The notes beneath the pieces were generated by a model. It did not search any database. It had not been told where the DNA came from and worked only from the letters and a program-made list of their open reading frames with translations. The translations under genes and the position numbers were made by a program. Source: Azorhizobium caulinodans ORS 571 (GTDB taxonomy: Bacteria; Pseudomonadota; Alphaproteobacteria; Rhizobiales; Xanthobacteraceae). From it: a stretch of 64,000 nucleotides of DNA. Positions 33,484-43,189 of the stretch are shown here, piece after piece (within the stretch, counting starts at the first letter, position 1; every line of letters starts with the position of its first letter). Location of the stretch: contig NC_009937.1 in NCBI RefSeq assembly GCF_000010525.1, positions 687,501 through 751,500 of the forward strand, written 5' to 3'.

Positions 33484-33492
33484 GATTGAGCC

Positions 33493-34551
33493 ATGCAGAG
33501 CAGCTACATTTCCACCATGTCCTGGACGCTGTCGGCGATGAAGTCGATCACGTCCCTGCAGACGCAGATCGAGAAGAAGAACACTGAGCTCGCCACCGGC
33601 CGCTATGCGGACATCGGCCTCGAGCTCGGTGTCAAGACCTCGCTGAGCGTGGATCTGCGGCACGAGTACAATCAGGTGCAGGGCCTGCTGGATTCGAATT
33701 CCCTCACGGATTCGATCATGACCCGGTCGCAGACCGGCCTCACCAACATCCTGAACAATGCCAGCACCTACCAGAAGACCCTGCTGAGCAGCCAGGCGTC
33801 CGCCGAGACGGTGACACAGATGCAGCTCGAAGGTCAGCAGGGCCTCGCCTCGCTCCTGTCGTCGCTGAACACCACTGACGGCACGCGCTATGTGTTCGGC
33901 GGCATCAACAGCGGCCAGACGCCCATGAAGGACTTCGCGACCAACGCTCAGGTCGCGATCCAGACCGCCTTCCAGACCGCGTTCGGCTTCCCCGTCTCGG
34001 ACCCGCAGGCGGCGAACATCACCTCCGGGCAGATGCAGACGTTCCTGAACAACGTGTTCTCGGAAGACAATACGAACACGTCCGCGCTGTTCAATGACAC
34101 GAACTGGGCGGCGCAGTGGTCCAACGCGTCCAGCACCAATCTCACGCGCCAGATCTCGCAGACGGAGAACGTCAGCGTCTCCACCACGGCGAACGACACA
34201 GCCATGCGCAAGCTCGCCATGGCATATTCGATGATGGGTTATCTGGGCGTCGGTTCGTTGAACATGAGCGCGCTCCAGACGGTCATGGACACGTCTCGCG
34301 CCACCCTGTCGGCGGGCATGACGGGCGTGACCAATACGGCCGCCGCGATCGGCGTGTCCCAGACCCGCGTAACGACGGCCAATTCGGAGCTGAACAAGAC
34401 GCTGGACGTCGTCAAGAGCAGAATCAACTCGCTCGAAAGCGTGGATCCGGCTGAAGCCAAGACGCAGCTCGATACACTTACGAACCAGCTGAGCATGAGC
34501 TACTCGACGACGACCAAGCTCCTGCAGCTCAGCATCATGAACTACGCCTGA
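33493..34551 (+). CDS. flgL: Hook-associated protein 3, FlgL
   Basis: 352 residues. Flagellin-like N-terminal helix (TMSWTLSAMKSITSLQTQIE, ELATGRYADIGLELG) and C-terminal helix (LNKTLDVVKSRINSLESVD, LSMSYSTTTKLLQLSIMNY) flank a variable centre. This is the FlgL pattern in flagellin-family proteins next to flgK. It forms the second junction layer under the filament. Confidence 0.92.
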   Translation: MQSSYISTMSWTLSAMKSITSLQTQIEKKNTELATGRYADIGLELGVKTSLSVDLRHEYNQVQGLLDSNSLTDSIMTRSQTGLTNILNNASTYQKTLLSSQASAETVTQMQLEGQQGLASLLSSLNTTDGTRYVFGGINSGQTPMKDFATNAQVAIQTAFQTAFGFPVSDPQAANITSGQMQTFLNNVFSEDNTNTSALFNDTNWAAQWSNASSTNLTRQISQTENVSVSTTANDTAMRKLAMAYSMMGYLGVGSLNMSALQTVMDTSRATLSAGMTGVTNTAAAIGVSQTRVTTANSELNKTLDVVKSRINSLESVDPAEAKTQLDTLTNQLSMSYSTTTKLLQLSIMNYA

Positions 34552-34571
34552 ATTCTAAAGGGAGCGCCGCG

Positions 34572-34919
34572 ATGTACAAATTTTCCTACGCGGAGATCTT
34601 GGAGGACTCGTCCACGGAATCGCGTGCGCGCGAGCGGGACGCCTTCGATCGTGCGCTCGAACTCCTGGTGTCTGCGGAATCGGCGGGTCTCGACACGCCC
34701 GAATGCCGTGCTGCCATGCTGTTCCTGCAGCGCCTGTGGGGCCTTCTGATCCGGGACCTCACGGATGCCAACAACGAGCTGGCGCCCGAACTGCGCGCCG
34801 ACCTCGTGTCGATCGGTCTGTGGAACATCCGCGAGGCGGACCGCGTGCTGGAGCAGTCCTCGAGCAACTTCTCCGGTCTCATCAACATCAACCGCACCAT
34901 CCGGGATGGTCTTCAATGA
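34572..34919 (+). CDS. flaF: Flagellar biosynthesis regulator FlaF
   Basis: 115 residues, matching the family. Typical segments are YAEILEDSSTESRARERDAF, FLQRLWGLLIRDLTDANNEL and LVSIGLWNIREADRVL. In Caulobacter and Brucella FlaF supports flagellin synthesis/secretion against FlbT. Its stop overlaps the flbT start by four bases. Confidence 0.93.
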   Translation: MYKFSYAEILEDSSTESRARERDAFDRALELLVSAESAGLDTPECRAAMLFLQRLWGLLIRDLTDANNELAPELRADLVSIGLWNIREADRVLEQSSSNFSGLININRTIRDGLQ

Positions 34920-35326
34920 GCAAGGCGATGCAGATCACGCTGCGGCCGGGTGAGAAGATTTTCATCAATGGCGCGGTGCTGCGTGTGGACCGCAAGGTCA
35001 CTCTGGAACTCATGAATGACGCGACTTTCCTCCTGGAAAGCCACGTCCTTCAGGTGGAGGACACCACGACCCCCCTCCGCCAGCTCTATTTCGTGATCCA
35101 GGCGATCCTCATGGATCCCCGGAATGCGGAGGCCGCCCGGCACCTGTTCCACACCCAGTGGGCGGCGCTGCGCCAGGCGTTCAAGAACGAGACGGTGCTC
35201 GAAGGCCTCGAGACGATCGCCACTCAGGTGATCGGCGGCCGGACGTTCGATGCCTTGCGCACGCTGCGCGGGCTGTTCGTCATCGAGGACGCCATCCTCG
35301 CCCATGGTGGGAGCAAGGCTGCCTGA
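34916..35326 (+). CDS. flbT: Flagellin mRNA regulator FlbT
   Basis: 136 residues from ATG 34916 inside the flaF stop (ATGA). Motifs ITLRPGEKIFINGAVLRVDR, FLLESHVLQVEDTTTPLRQLYF and IATQVIGGRTFDALRTLRGLF are characteristic. FlbT acts on flagellin mRNA and couples flagellin synthesis to assembly in Caulobacter and Brucella. The flagellin gene itself is not in the window. Confidence 0.94.
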   Translation: MSKAMQITLRPGEKIFINGAVLRVDRKVTLELMNDATFLLESHVLQVEDTTTPLRQLYFVIQAILMDPRNAEAARHLFHTQWAALRQAFKNETVLEGLETIATQVIGGRTFDALRTLRGLFVIEDAILAHGGSKAA

Positions 35327-35394
35327 GCGGGCCGGGCCGCTGGTCGGCTTCGCGCAACCTTCGCCAGGCATTGTGTGCGTGAAGGAGAACCAAC

Positions 35395-35811
35395 ATGACC
35401 ACCGTTGCGAGCACCACCAGCTCTACGTCCACGAACACGGCGGCCGCCGCGTCGACCGCGGCCAGCAATGCGAGCACGGTTGATTACAACCAGTTCCTGC
35501 AACTGCTCGTGGCGCAGCTGAAGAACCAGGATCCGACGCAGCCGATGGACTCCACGGCCTATCTGTCGCAGCTCGCCTCCTTCTCGCAGGTCGAACAGCA
35601 GACCAACACCAACAAGAAGCTGGACACGCTGCTCTCGGCGAGCGCGCTCCAGTCCGCGGATGCCGCCATCGGCAAGACCGTGACCAGCGCCGACGGGACC
35701 GTCAGCGGCACCGTCGCCTCTGTGAGCCTCGTCAGCGGCGGCGCGCCCATCGCGACGCTGAAGGACGGCTCCAAGGTTACGCTCGACTCCTCGGTGAGCA
35801 TCAGCGGATGA
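35395..35811 (+). CDS. flgD: Hook cap protein FlgD
   Basis: 138 residues, the short alphaproteobacterial form. The conserved N-terminal part YNQFLQLLVAQLKNQDPTQP followed by STAYLSQLASFSQVEQ is clear; the C-terminal half is a shortened Ig-like region. It caps the growing hook. The ATG follows AAGGAG. The stop overlaps the fliQ start by four bases. Confidence 0.94.
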   Translation: MTTVASTTSSTSTNTAAAASTAASNASTVDYNQFLQLLVAQLKNQDPTQPMDSTAYLSQLASFSQVEQQTNTNKKLDTLLSASALQSADAAIGKTVTSADGTVSGTVASVSLVSGGAPIATLKDGSKVTLDSSVSISG

Positions 35812-36074
35812 ACGAGGCCGACGCCCTCGACGTCGTCCGAAACGCCATCTGGACCATCCTGTTGGCGGCGGGGCCTGCGGTGGCGGCGGCGATGCTGGTG
35901 GGCATCTTCATCGCCCTCATCCAGGCGCTCACGCAGATCCAGGAAGCGACCCTCACCTTCGTGCCGAAGATCATCGCCGTGCTGGTGGTCTGCGCACTCA
36001 CCGGGTCGTTCATGGGCAGCCAGATCATGGCTTTCACCGAAGAAATTTACGGCCGCATCGCCAGCGGCTTCTGA
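35808..36074 (+). CDS. fliQ: Flagellar export gate protein FliQ
   Basis: 88 residues with two long membrane helices (AIWTILLAAGPAVAAAMLVG and IIAVLVVCALTGSFMG) joined by ALIQALTQIQEATLTFVPK, the FliQ signature. Partner of FliP and FliR in the export gate. Directly after its stop stands a large GC hairpin. Confidence 0.95.
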   Translation: MNEADALDVVRNAIWTILLAAGPAVAAAMLVGIFIALIQALTQIQEATLTFVPKIIAVLVVCALTGSFMGSQIMAFTEEIYGRIASGF

Positions 36075-36078
36075 GTTC

Positions 36079-36108
36079 GGCCGGGACCGCCCGCGGGCGG
36101 TTCCGGCC
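36079..36108 (+). terminator. Long GC hairpin after fliQ
   Basis: A 14-bp stem with one mismatch and a 2-base loop (GGCCGGGACCGCCC paired with GGGCGGTTCCGGCC) starts 4 bases after the fliQ stop. No T tract follows, so it may attenuate or stabilise the mRNA 3' end. The following 250 bases to flhA show no gene and may carry the flhA promoter. Confidence 0.5.
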
Positions 36109-36358
36109 CGCAATTCGCCTGCGCTTCCGGGCGCGGGCGCCGCTCCGGCGACCCGCCGGGGCTGTTCTCGCCAGGCCGTTGGCCGCCTGACCCCAACGAC
36201 GAAGCGCGCAAGCCTTGGTCGCGACGGGCTCCGGCACCGACAGTCGCACATGCAGCCGGGTCGAGGCCCGGAGTTGCGAGCCCAGACGTCATGAGGACGT
36301 CGCGCGCAGAGACAGGACACCGGCCCCGCGTGGCCGTGGCGTCCGGGAATGAGATGAG

Positions 36359-38440
36359 ATGGCCGACGTTTCGCTTACCGCCGGAGACCAGCGCTCACGC
36401 CGCGACATAGGCTTTGCCGTTGGCATCGTCGCGATTCTCGCGGTGCTCTTCCTGCCGATCCCGCCGCTGCTCATCGATATCGGGCTTGCGCTGTCGATCG
36501 CGCTCTCGGTTCTGATCCTGATGGTGTCGCTCTGGATCCAGAAGCCGCTCGAATTCTCGTCCTTCCCGACCATCCTTCTGCTCGCCACCATGCTGCGCCT
36601 CGCGCTCGGCGTCGCAACCACGCGCCTCATTCTCGCGCACGGTGCGGACGGCGTGCACGCCGCCGGTGCCATCATCGCGGGCTTTTCCAAGCTCGTCATG
36701 AGCGGCGATTTCGTGATCGGTATCGTGGTATTCGCGATCCTCGTCACGGTGAACTTCCTCGTCATCACCAAGGGCGCCACGCGTATCGCGGAAGTGGGCG
36801 CCCGCTTCACCCTCGACGCCATCCCCGGCAAGCAGATGGCCATCGACGCCGATCTCAACGCCGGCCTCATCGACGACAAGGAAGCCCAGCGCCGGCGCAG
36901 TGAGCTCGAAGAGGAAAGCTCCTTCTTCGGCTCCATGGACGGTGCCTCCAAGTTCGTGCGCGGCGAGGCCGTGGCGAGCTTGATCACCATCGCCATCAAC
37001 ATCTTCGGCGGCATCATCATCGGCGTCACCCGCCATGGCCTGCCGATCGGCGATGCTGCGGACATCTACACCCGCCTGTCGGTGGGCGACGGCCTGGTCT
37101 CGCAGATTCCCGCGCTCATCGTGTCGCTGTCCGCCGGCCTGCTGGTGTCCAAGGGCGGCACCAAGGGCTCGGCGGAAAAGGCGGTGCTCGGCCAGCTCGG
37201 CGCCTATCCGCGCGCGCTGTTCGTCTCCGCCGGCCTCCTGTTCGCGCTGGCTCTGGTTCCCGGGCTGCCGCTCATCCCCTTCGCCGCCCTCGGCGGTCTG
37301 ATGGCCTTTGTCGGCTATGCGGTGCCCAAGCAGCTCGCCAAGGAGAAGGCCGAGAAGGAAGCCAAGGAAAAGGCGGTCAAGGAGCAGCAGGCGCTCGAAG
37401 TGCGCGAGTCGGTGAAGGAGCAGCTGAAGACCGCCGAGATCGAGGTGGTGTTCGACAAGCAGCTCGCCGGCGTGATGACCCGCGCCTCCACCGAGTTCGG
37501 CCAGCGCATCGCCAAGATGCGGCGCAAGTTCGCCCAGCGCTACGGCTTCGTGGTTCCGGACGTGAAGATCTCCGAGAGCCTGAACGTCCCGGCCAAGACC
37601 TACCAGATCAAGATCCACGGCACCGTGGTGACCTCGCAGGAGATGCGCATCGGCGAGCTGCTGGTGGTGACCGGCGACGGCGCCAAGCCGGACGTGCCGG
37701 GCGACGAGGTGCGTGAACCCGCATTCGGCATGAAGGCCATGTGGGTGGCGGAGGCCTATCAGGCCGAGGTGCGGCGCGAGGGCTTCACGGCGGTGGACAA
37801 TTCCACCGTGATCCTGACCCACCTCAGCGAAGTGATCGCCAACAACCTGCCGCAGCTCCTGTCCTATAAGGACATGCGCACGCTGCTGGACCGGCTCGAT
37901 CCCGAGTACAAGCGCCTGATCGAGGACATCTGCCCCTCGCAGATTTCCTACTCCGGCCTCCAGGCGGTGCTGAAGCTGCTGCTCTCCGAGCGAGTCTCCA
38001 TCCGCAACCTGCACCTCATCCTCGAAGCCATCGCCGAGATCGTGCCCCATGCCCGCCGCTCCGAGCAGGTGGCCGAGCACGTGCGCATGCGCATGGCCCA
38101 GCAAATCTGCGGCGACCTTGCCGATGGCGGTGTGCTGCGGGTGCTGCGCCTCGGCAGCAAGTGGGACCTCACCTTCCACCAGAGCCTCAAGCGCGACGCC
38201 AAGGGCGACGTGGTGGAGTTCGACATCGATCCGCGCCTCGTGGAGCAGTTCGGCACCGATGCCTCCGTCGTGGTGCGCGAGCAGATGAAGGAGGGGCAAC
38301 CCTTCGTGCTGGTCAGTGCGCCCGACGCGCGGCCCTACGTGCGCATGATCATCGAGCGCATGTTCCCCTCGCTGCCCGTGCTCTCGCACGTGGAGATCGC
38401 CCGCGGCGTCGAGATCAAGTCCCTCGGGACCATCTCGTGA
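36359..38440 (+). CDS. flhA: Flagellar export gate protein FlhA
   Basis: 693 residues. Seven to eight membrane helices fill residues about 18-320. The FHIPEP signature appears as [20 protein letters not shown] then [15 protein letters not shown]. The cytoplasmic domain (about 330-690) includes [19 protein letters not shown] and the RRS region that bind chaperone-substrate complexes. A Lys/Glu-rich helix ([16 protein letters not shown], about 325-345) links the halves. The 284-base leader suggests its own promoter; fliR starts within its stop. Confidence 0.96.
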   Translation: MADVSLTAGDQRSRRDIGFAVGIVAILAVLFLPIPPLLIDIGLALSIALSVLILMVSLWIQKPLEFSSFPTILLLATMLRLALGVATTRLILAHGADGVHAAGAIIAGFSKLVMSGDFVIGIVVFAILVTVNFLVITKGATRIAEVGARFTLDAIPGKQMAIDADLNAGLIDDKEAQRRRSELEEESSFFGSMDGASKFVRGEAVASLITIAINIFGGIIIGVTRHGLPIGDAADIYTRLSVGDGLVSQIPALIVSLSAGLLVSKGGTKGSAEKAVLGQLGAYPRALFVSAGLLFALALVPGLPLIPFAALGGLMAFVGYAVPKQLAKEKAEKEAKEKAVKEQQALEVRESVKEQLKTAEIEVVFDKQLAGVMTRASTEFGQRIAKMRRKFAQRYGFVVPDVKISESLNVPAKTYQIKIHGTVVTSQEMRIGELLVVTGDGAKPDVPGDEVREPAFGMKAMWVAEAYQAEVRREGFTAVDNSTVILTHLSEVIANNLPQLLSYKDMRTLLDRLDPEYKRLIEDICPSQISYSGLQAVLKLLLSERVSIRNLHLILEAIAEIVPHARRSEQVAEHVRMRMAQQICGDLADGGVLRVLRLGSKWDLTFHQSLKRDAKGDVVEFDIDPRLVEQFGTDASVVVREQMKEGQPFVLVSAPDARPYVRMIIERMFPSLPVLSHVEIARGVEIKSLGTIS

Positions 38441-39186
38441 TCCCTCTGGACGTCTCGATCCTGAGCGCCTTCCTGGTGTTCTGCAGGATCGGGAGCTGCA
38501 TCATGATGATGCCGGGCCTGTCGGGCTATCGCCTGCCCGTGCGCGTCCGCCTGCTGCTGGCGGTGGCGGTCTCTCTCGCCATCCTGCCACTGATGTATGA
38601 CGACCTCGTCAATTTCATCCGCAACGCCAATTCCGCGCAGCTTCTGCTGTCCATCGGCACCGAGATGGCGACGGGGGCCATCATCGGAACCCTGGCCCGC
38701 ATCTTCTATCTCATGCTGCAGATGATGCTGGTGGCCATCGCCCAGTTCATCGGCCTGTCCTCCCCCATGGGCCTGCCGGAAGACGGCGAGGTGCTGCCAT
38801 CGCTGGCCACGCTGATGATCCTGGCGGCCACCACGATGATGTTCCTGACCGACCAGCATTACGAGATGCTGCGGGGCCTCATCGCTTCCTATCGGCAGAT
38901 CCCGGTGGGGGTGGGCTTTGGCGGCCGGGGCGCCCTCATCCAGGCCTCGGACCAGCTTTCTGCGGCGCTGATGATCGCCATGCGCCTCGCCAGCCCGTTC
39001 CTGATCTACTCGCTCATCATCAATTTCGCGGTCGGCCTCATCAACAAGCTGGTGCCGCAGATCCCGGTTTACTTCATTTCTGCCCCGTTCATTCTGCTCG
39101 GGGGCCTCATTTTGCTTTACGGTCTCTCGGATCAGATGTTGACCGCCTTCTCCGCCGCGTTCAATCTCTTCCTGAGGACGGGGTGA
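38437..39186 (+). CDS. fliR: Flagellar export gate protein FliR
   Basis: 249 residues from a GTG at 38437 that overlaps the flhA stop (GTGA). Six membrane helices are seen, with [32 protein letters not shown] and [27 protein letters not shown] in outline, typical of FliR. It completes the FliPQR gate. A longer frame upstream lies inside flhA and is rejected. Confidence 0.94.
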   Translation: MIPLDVSILSAFLVFCRIGSCIMMMPGLSGYRLPVRVRLLLAVAVSLAILPLMYDDLVNFIRNANSAQLLLSIGTEMATGAIIGTLARIFYLMLQMMLVAIAQFIGLSSPMGLPEDGEVLPSLATLMILAATTMMFLTDQHYEMLRGLIASYRQIPVGVGFGGRGALIQASDQLSAALMIAMRLASPFLIYSLIINFAVGLINKLVPQIPVYFISAPFILLGGLILLYGLSDQMLTAFSAAFNLFLRTG

Positions 39187-39189
39187 GGC

Positions 39190-39621
39190 ATGAAGCAGCG
39201 TCTGCGCAAGGCGGGCCGGATCGTCGCCGTTCAGGAACAGATGCACCGCCAGGCGGAATGGCGGATGGCCGATATTTCACGCGCCAAGGCCGACCTCGAA
39301 CGCCTGCGCAGCGAACTCATCGAAACGCTCAACGAAGACACATTCGGCCCCCTGCTCGTGGAAGTGGTGGCGCGCCGCCTGAAAGCGACCGCCGCCGAGG
39401 CCGACCGGCTGACGCAGGAGCAGATGCGGCAGGAGGCCAAGGTCCGCGAGGAGGCGCTGCGCCTGAAGCGGGCCGAACGCATGCACGAGAACGTCTCGCG
39501 CCAGTATGACCGGCACCAGGAGCACATCATGGTCGCCGGTATCCTGGAAGGGATTGCCGCCCGGCTTTCCCATGCGAAGGACGACGACCCCGGCGCGCCG
39601 GGGGATGCAAGCCTCACATAA
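39190..39621 (+). CDS. Coiled-coil flagellar protein, FliJ candidate
   Basis: 143 residues, almost entirely helical and charged (RQAEWRMADISRAKADLERL, RRLKATAAEADRLTQEQMR, KVREEALRLKRAERMHENV). Size, coiled-coil character and location just after fliR and before flgJ suit FliJ, the stalk of the export ATPase, but sequence identity within that family is always low. It starts 3 bases after fliR. Confidence 0.6.
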   Translation: MKQRLRKAGRIVAVQEQMHRQAEWRMADISRAKADLERLRSELIETLNEDTFGPLLVEVVARRLKATAAEADRLTQEQMRQEAKVREEALRLKRAERMHENVSRQYDRHQEHIMVAGILEGIAARLSHAKDDDPGAPGDASLT

Positions 39622-39674
39622 GCAAAGTTTCGGACAGTCACGGCCGATCATTCCTCAATCCGTGACTGTGTGAG

Positions 39675-40280
39675 ATGGCCATCCAACCTCCCTCAGATAT
39701 CGTCCTCGACGTCATGCAGGCGGCGGACCCGGCCAAGGCGCAGAAGGTGACCGCCAACCTTCAGCGGCTGGCGACCTCCGCGTCCTCCGGCGTGTTCGAC
39801 ACGATGGTGCAGGGCGTTGCCGGGGGCTTTTCCGGAGGCCTCTCGTTTGCCTCCACCAGCACCACGTCGCTGCACAATCTGACCAATCTGTCGAAGCGGC
39901 CCGGCGCCGAGCCCGGCGAGGCCGCCTCCGAGCTGATGGCGAAGGCGGGCAACGACCCGCTGCGCAAGTTCGAGGCCATGGTGCTCTCCACGTTCGTGGA
40001 AAGCATGCTGCCCAAGTCCACGGCGGTCTATGGCGCCGGCAACGCCGGCAATGTCTGGCGCTCCATGCTGGCCCAGAAGATGGGTGACCAGGTGGCGGAA
40101 GCGGGCGGCATCGGCATCGCCAAGACCATCGCGGCGCGCCATCCCGAGATGCGCACCGTGAGCGGCGCCCAGGTGGCCGGTGCGCCGACCGCCGCGGCGG
40201 CCCGGCTGACGACGGTCCAGCCGTCGGGCGGCGAGGCCGACAAGGATACGACCACCACCGGCACTGACATTTCCATTTGA
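39675..40280 (+). CDS. flgJ: Rod-binding protein FlgJ (no muramidase domain)
   Basis: 201 residues. The rod-binding domain lies at about 85-160: PLRKFEAMVLSTFVESMLPK, YGAGNAGNVWRSMLAQKMG, DQVAEAGGIGIAKTI. The peptidoglycan hydrolase half found in enterobacterial FlgJ is missing; the rest is an Ala/Thr-rich tail. It probably caps the rod while the separate transglycosylase at 6.6 kb opens the wall. Its stop overlaps the region of the next start. Confidence 0.9.
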   Translation: MAIQPPSDIVLDVMQAADPAKAQKVTANLQRLATSASSGVFDTMVQGVAGGFSGGLSFASTSTTSLHNLTNLSKRPGAEPGEAASELMAKAGNDPLRKFEAMVLSTFVESMLPKSTAVYGAGNAGNVWRSMLAQKMGDQVAEAGGIGIAKTIAARHPEMRTVSGAQVAGAPTAAAARLTTVQPSGGEADKDTTTTGTDISI

Positions 40281-40291
40281 GGATGGCTGCA

Positions 40292-40762
40292 ATGAGCGAC
40301 AAGTCCGTTGAAGGCGAAAGCCTTGGTTTCTCTCTTGCGGCCCAGCTCGCCTGGACCGACGTGGATGCGCCGATCGCCGAGCTGAACGCCCCCGATCAGC
40401 CCGCCCTGTCGCCGGAGATGGCGACGCTGGTCAGCTCGCTCGACCGGCTGGAGATCGTGATCGATCAGGAGACGGCCGCTCTGGAGGCCCACCAGCCTGT
40501 CGATCTGGCGGAGATGAACCGCCGCAAGAGCCGCAGCCTGCTGGAGCTCAGCCGGGCGCTGCGTGGCCTGCCGGACGACGTGGATTCGAGCCTTGGCGAG
40601 CGCTTGACGGGCATCAAGGCCAAGCTCACGCGCAACTGCGAGGTTCTGGCCATGCATCTGGCTGCGGCGCGCGAAATTACCACCATTTTGAATGGGGCTT
40701 TGCGGGCCGCTGAGTCCGACGGCACCTACAGCACCGCGCTGCTCGGGGGACGCACGGCATGA
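40292..40762 (+). CDS. FlgN-like chaperone candidate
   Basis: 156 residues from ATG 40292 (9 bases after GAGG); ATG 40283 is an alternative. A helical protein with SLDRLEIVIDQETAALEAHQ, MNRRKSRSLLELSRALRGL and LTRNCEVLAMHLAAAREIT, a pattern like FlgN, the chaperone of FlgK and FlgL. Directly after flgJ and coupled by a four-base overlap to the next gene. Assignment rests on pattern and place. Confidence 0.6.
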   Translation: MSDKSVEGESLGFSLAAQLAWTDVDAPIAELNAPDQPALSPEMATLVSSLDRLEIVIDQETAALEAHQPVDLAEMNRRKSRSLLELSRALRGLPDDVDSSLGERLTGIKAKLTRNCEVLAMHLAAAREITTILNGALRAAESDGTYSTALLGGRTA

Positions 40763-41274
40763 TCAAGTTCGTGGTCATCGGCGTCTGGGTATGCGCGGTG
40801 ACGCTGGCCTCGAGCTATGGCGCGGCCTATTGGGCAGCGGGCGCCAACCTCGGTAAGGCGGAAGACCCTTACCTGCCAGGGCTCGAGTACAAGCGCGTGC
40901 CGACCATCACCGTGCCGATGATCATGGACGGCCAGGTGAAGGGCTATGTGATCGCAAAGCTCGTTTTCACCGCCGACGCCGGGACGCTCAAGAAATTAAG
41001 TGTCGATCCGGTTGTATTTGTGGTCAACGACGCCTTCTCGGAAATCTATAATAACGGTCGTGTCGAGTCTGGGAAAATCTCCAAGTACAATCTGAAGGAC
41101 ATGACCGACCGCGTGAAGGAGAAGGTGAACGCCCGCCTCAACGGGCCGGTGATCCAGGAAATCCTGATCGACGGCATCAACTACGTCGACAAGAACGACA
41201 TACGGACGGTGGCTAACCAACAGCAACAATCGTCCAAAGGCCAAGACAAGGGCGATGCTAAGCCGAGCCATTGA
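40759..41274 (+). CDS. Single-pass FliL-like membrane protein of unknown role
   Basis: 171 residues. One N-terminal membrane helix ([21 protein letters not shown]) anchors a periplasmic domain with [20 protein letters not shown] and [21 protein letters not shown]-terminal amphipathic helix ([20 protein letters not shown]) and a Gln/Lys tail finish it. Topology and domain order resemble FliL (encoded at 16.9 kb), so it may be a divergent paralogue or another stator-linked protein, but I do not recognise it by sequence. It is coupled to the FlgN-like gene by a four-base overlap. Confidence 0.7.
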   Translation: MIKFVVIGVWVCAVTLASSYGAAYWAAGANLGKAEDPYLPGLEYKRVPTITVPMIMDGQVKGYVIAKLVFTADAGTLKKLSVDPVVFVVNDAFSEIYNNGRVESGKISKYNLKDMTDRVKEKVNARLNGPVIQEILIDGINYVDKNDIRTVANQQQQSSKGQDKGDAKPSH

Positions 41275-41309
41275 TCCGAAGCCAGGGAGGAACGGAGAGG
41301 AAAACGAAA

Positions 41310-42983
41310 ATGAAGATTGCGGGGAAGATCTACAGCATCGTCGGCATTCTCGGTCTCACCACGCTGATCGTGTGCGTCATGGGCCTGAGTGCGCTGAACG
41401 AGTTGAACAACACGTCGGATCGGCTCGACGCGACGGCGCAGCGCGCCTTCGTGGCTGAGAAGCTGAACGGCGCGATCACCGCCGTCGTCATGGAATCCCG
41501 CGGCATCTATGCCGCCCCCGACATCGCGGCCGCCAAGCCCTTCGCCGCCGGCCTGCGCAAGCAGCTCGATAACGTGGACCAACTCGCCGCGCAGCTGAAG
41601 CGCCTCAGCGGCAACACCGACGCGCAGGCGGTGGATGCGGTGCTCTCCGACCTCGCCAAGTTCCGCGAGTTCCGGGTGGAGACGGCGCGCCTCGGCGAGA
41701 GCGTGAGCCCGCAGGCCGCCAATGTGCAGGGCAACAATGATGCGAACCGCGCCAACCGCCGCGCCCTCCAGGCCTCGGTGGACCGGCTGACGGACCAGAT
41801 CCGCAATGAACTCGAGCCTCTGCGTGCGCGCATCGATGGCTTGCAGAATCAAACCTGGTGGCGCCTCGTGATTCTCACCGGTGTCGGCCTCCTCATCGGC
41901 GGTTCGATCGCCATCTGGATCGGCACGCGGACCATGAGCCGGCCGCTGCGCCGCGCCTCCGAGACGCTCCGCCGCCTCGCTTCCGGCGAGCTGGACGTGG
42001 CCGTCGAGGCACAGCGCTCGAAGGACGAGATCGGCGACCTGTGGCAATCCACCAAGCAGTTGCTGGAGGAACTGCGCCAGGCCGACCGGCTGCGGATCGA
42101 GCAGCGCGAGCTGGCGGTCCGGGCCGAGAGCGACAAGCGCGCGGCCATGCATTCGCTTGCCGATGAATTCGATCGCGAGGTCTCCGGTGTGGTCCGCACC
42201 GTGGCCGAGGCCGTGTCCACGCTGGAGCGCAACGCCGCGACCATGAGCGCCTCGGCGGACCAGACCTCCCGGCAGTCCACCGTCGTCGCCGCGGCGGCGG
42301 AGGAAGCTACAAGCAACGTTCAGACGGCAGCCTCCGCTGCGGAAGAACTGGCTGCCTCCGTTCGCGAGATCGGTACCCAGGTGTCCACCGCCGCGAAGAT
42401 CGCGGAAGAGGCCACCGGGCAGGCAGCCAAGACGGCAGACGTGGCGCGCGGGCTTTCCGCCAGCGCGACGCGGATCGGACAGGTGGTGCAGCTCATCACT
42501 GACATCGCTTCGCAGACCAACCTCCTGGCGCTGAACGCGACCATCGAGGCGGCTCGCGCCGGCGATGCCGGAAAGGGGTTCGCGGTGGTGGCGAGCGAAG
42601 TGAAGTCGCTCGCCGAGCAGACCTCGAAGGCGACCGACGAAATCTCGGCTCAGGTTTCCGCCGTGCAGGGGGCGACCGACGAGGTGGTGCGGGCCATCGA
42701 GGGTATCTCGGACACCATCCGCAAGATTGACGACATCTCCTCGGCCATCGCCAACGCCATCGATCAGCAGGGCGCGGCGACCGGAGAGATCGCACAGAAC
42801 GTGAGCCAGGCGGCACAGGGCACGCAGGAGGTCTCCTCCAGCATCACCGGTGTTTCCGCCGCGGCTCAGGCCACGGGGCGTGTCTCGACCGACATCGTGC
42901 ACGCCGCAACCGATCTCTCGGCGCAGGCAAGCCGCCTGCGCAGCCAGGTCGACACTTTCGTCGCACGGGTCCGCGCGGCCTAG
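41310..42983 (+). CDS. Methyl-accepting chemotaxis protein, membrane type
   Basis: 557 residues from ATG 41310 after GAGAGG. TM1 is at about 8-30 ([18 protein letters not shown]), TM2 at about 190-210 ([18 protein letters not shown]); the 155 residues between them are all-helical with many Ala/Arg/Asn, resembling a small four-helix sensor. A HAMP domain follows, then the signalling domain with tip [20 protein letters not shown] near residue 404. No CheR-binding pentapeptide is seen at the end. It sits between the flagellar genes and the che operon; ligand unknown. Confidence 0.93.
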   Translation: MKIAGKIYSIVGILGLTTLIVCVMGLSALNELNNTSDRLDATAQRAFVAEKLNGAITAVVMESRGIYAAPDIAAAKPFAAGLRKQLDNVDQLAAQLKRLSGNTDAQAVDAVLSDLAKFREFRVETARLGESVSPQAANVQGNNDANRANRRALQASVDRLTDQIRNELEPLRARIDGLQNQTWWRLVILTGVGLLIGGSIAIWIGTRTMSRPLRRASETLRRLASGELDVAVEAQRSKDEIGDLWQSTKQLLEELRQADRLRIEQRELAVRAESDKRAAMHSLADEFDREVSGVVRTVAEAVSTLERNAATMSASADQTSRQSTVVAAAAEEATSNVQTAASAAEELAASVREIGTQVSTAAKIAEEATGQAAKTADVARGLSASATRIGQVVQLITDIASQTNLLALNATIEAARAGDAGKGFAVVASEVKSLAEQTSKATDEISAQVSAVQGATDEVVRAIEGISDTIRKIDDISSAIANAIDQQGAATGEIAQNVSQAAQGTQEVSSSITGVSAAAQATGRVSTDIVHAATDLSAQASRLRSQVDTFVARVRAA

Positions 42984-43189
42984 CCGCTCCGTGCTTAACC
43001 CTCACGGGAGAGGGGGGAATGTCCGAAGGGCCTGCGGGCCCTGAGGACGGACCACCTTCTTCCACTCCTGTGTCGCCAGGGCGGTACCGTGCGGTACGGC
43101 CTCGGTGCAAACCGGGAATGGACCGGGGCTTGTCCCGGCACCGCCTGGCAACACAGGGGCGCTTGAATGCCAGCCCGCTGGAGTGACAG

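Noticed and set aside
30622-33663. 1013-residue open frame on the minus strand over flgE and flgK
   Set aside because: It is the antisense shadow of two well-supported flagellar genes, His/Arg/Gly-rich with no domain pattern; GC-rich DNA keeps such frames open.
36395-38389. 664-residue open frame antisense to flhA
   Set aside because: His/Glu-rich shadow of flhA; no start region or motif.
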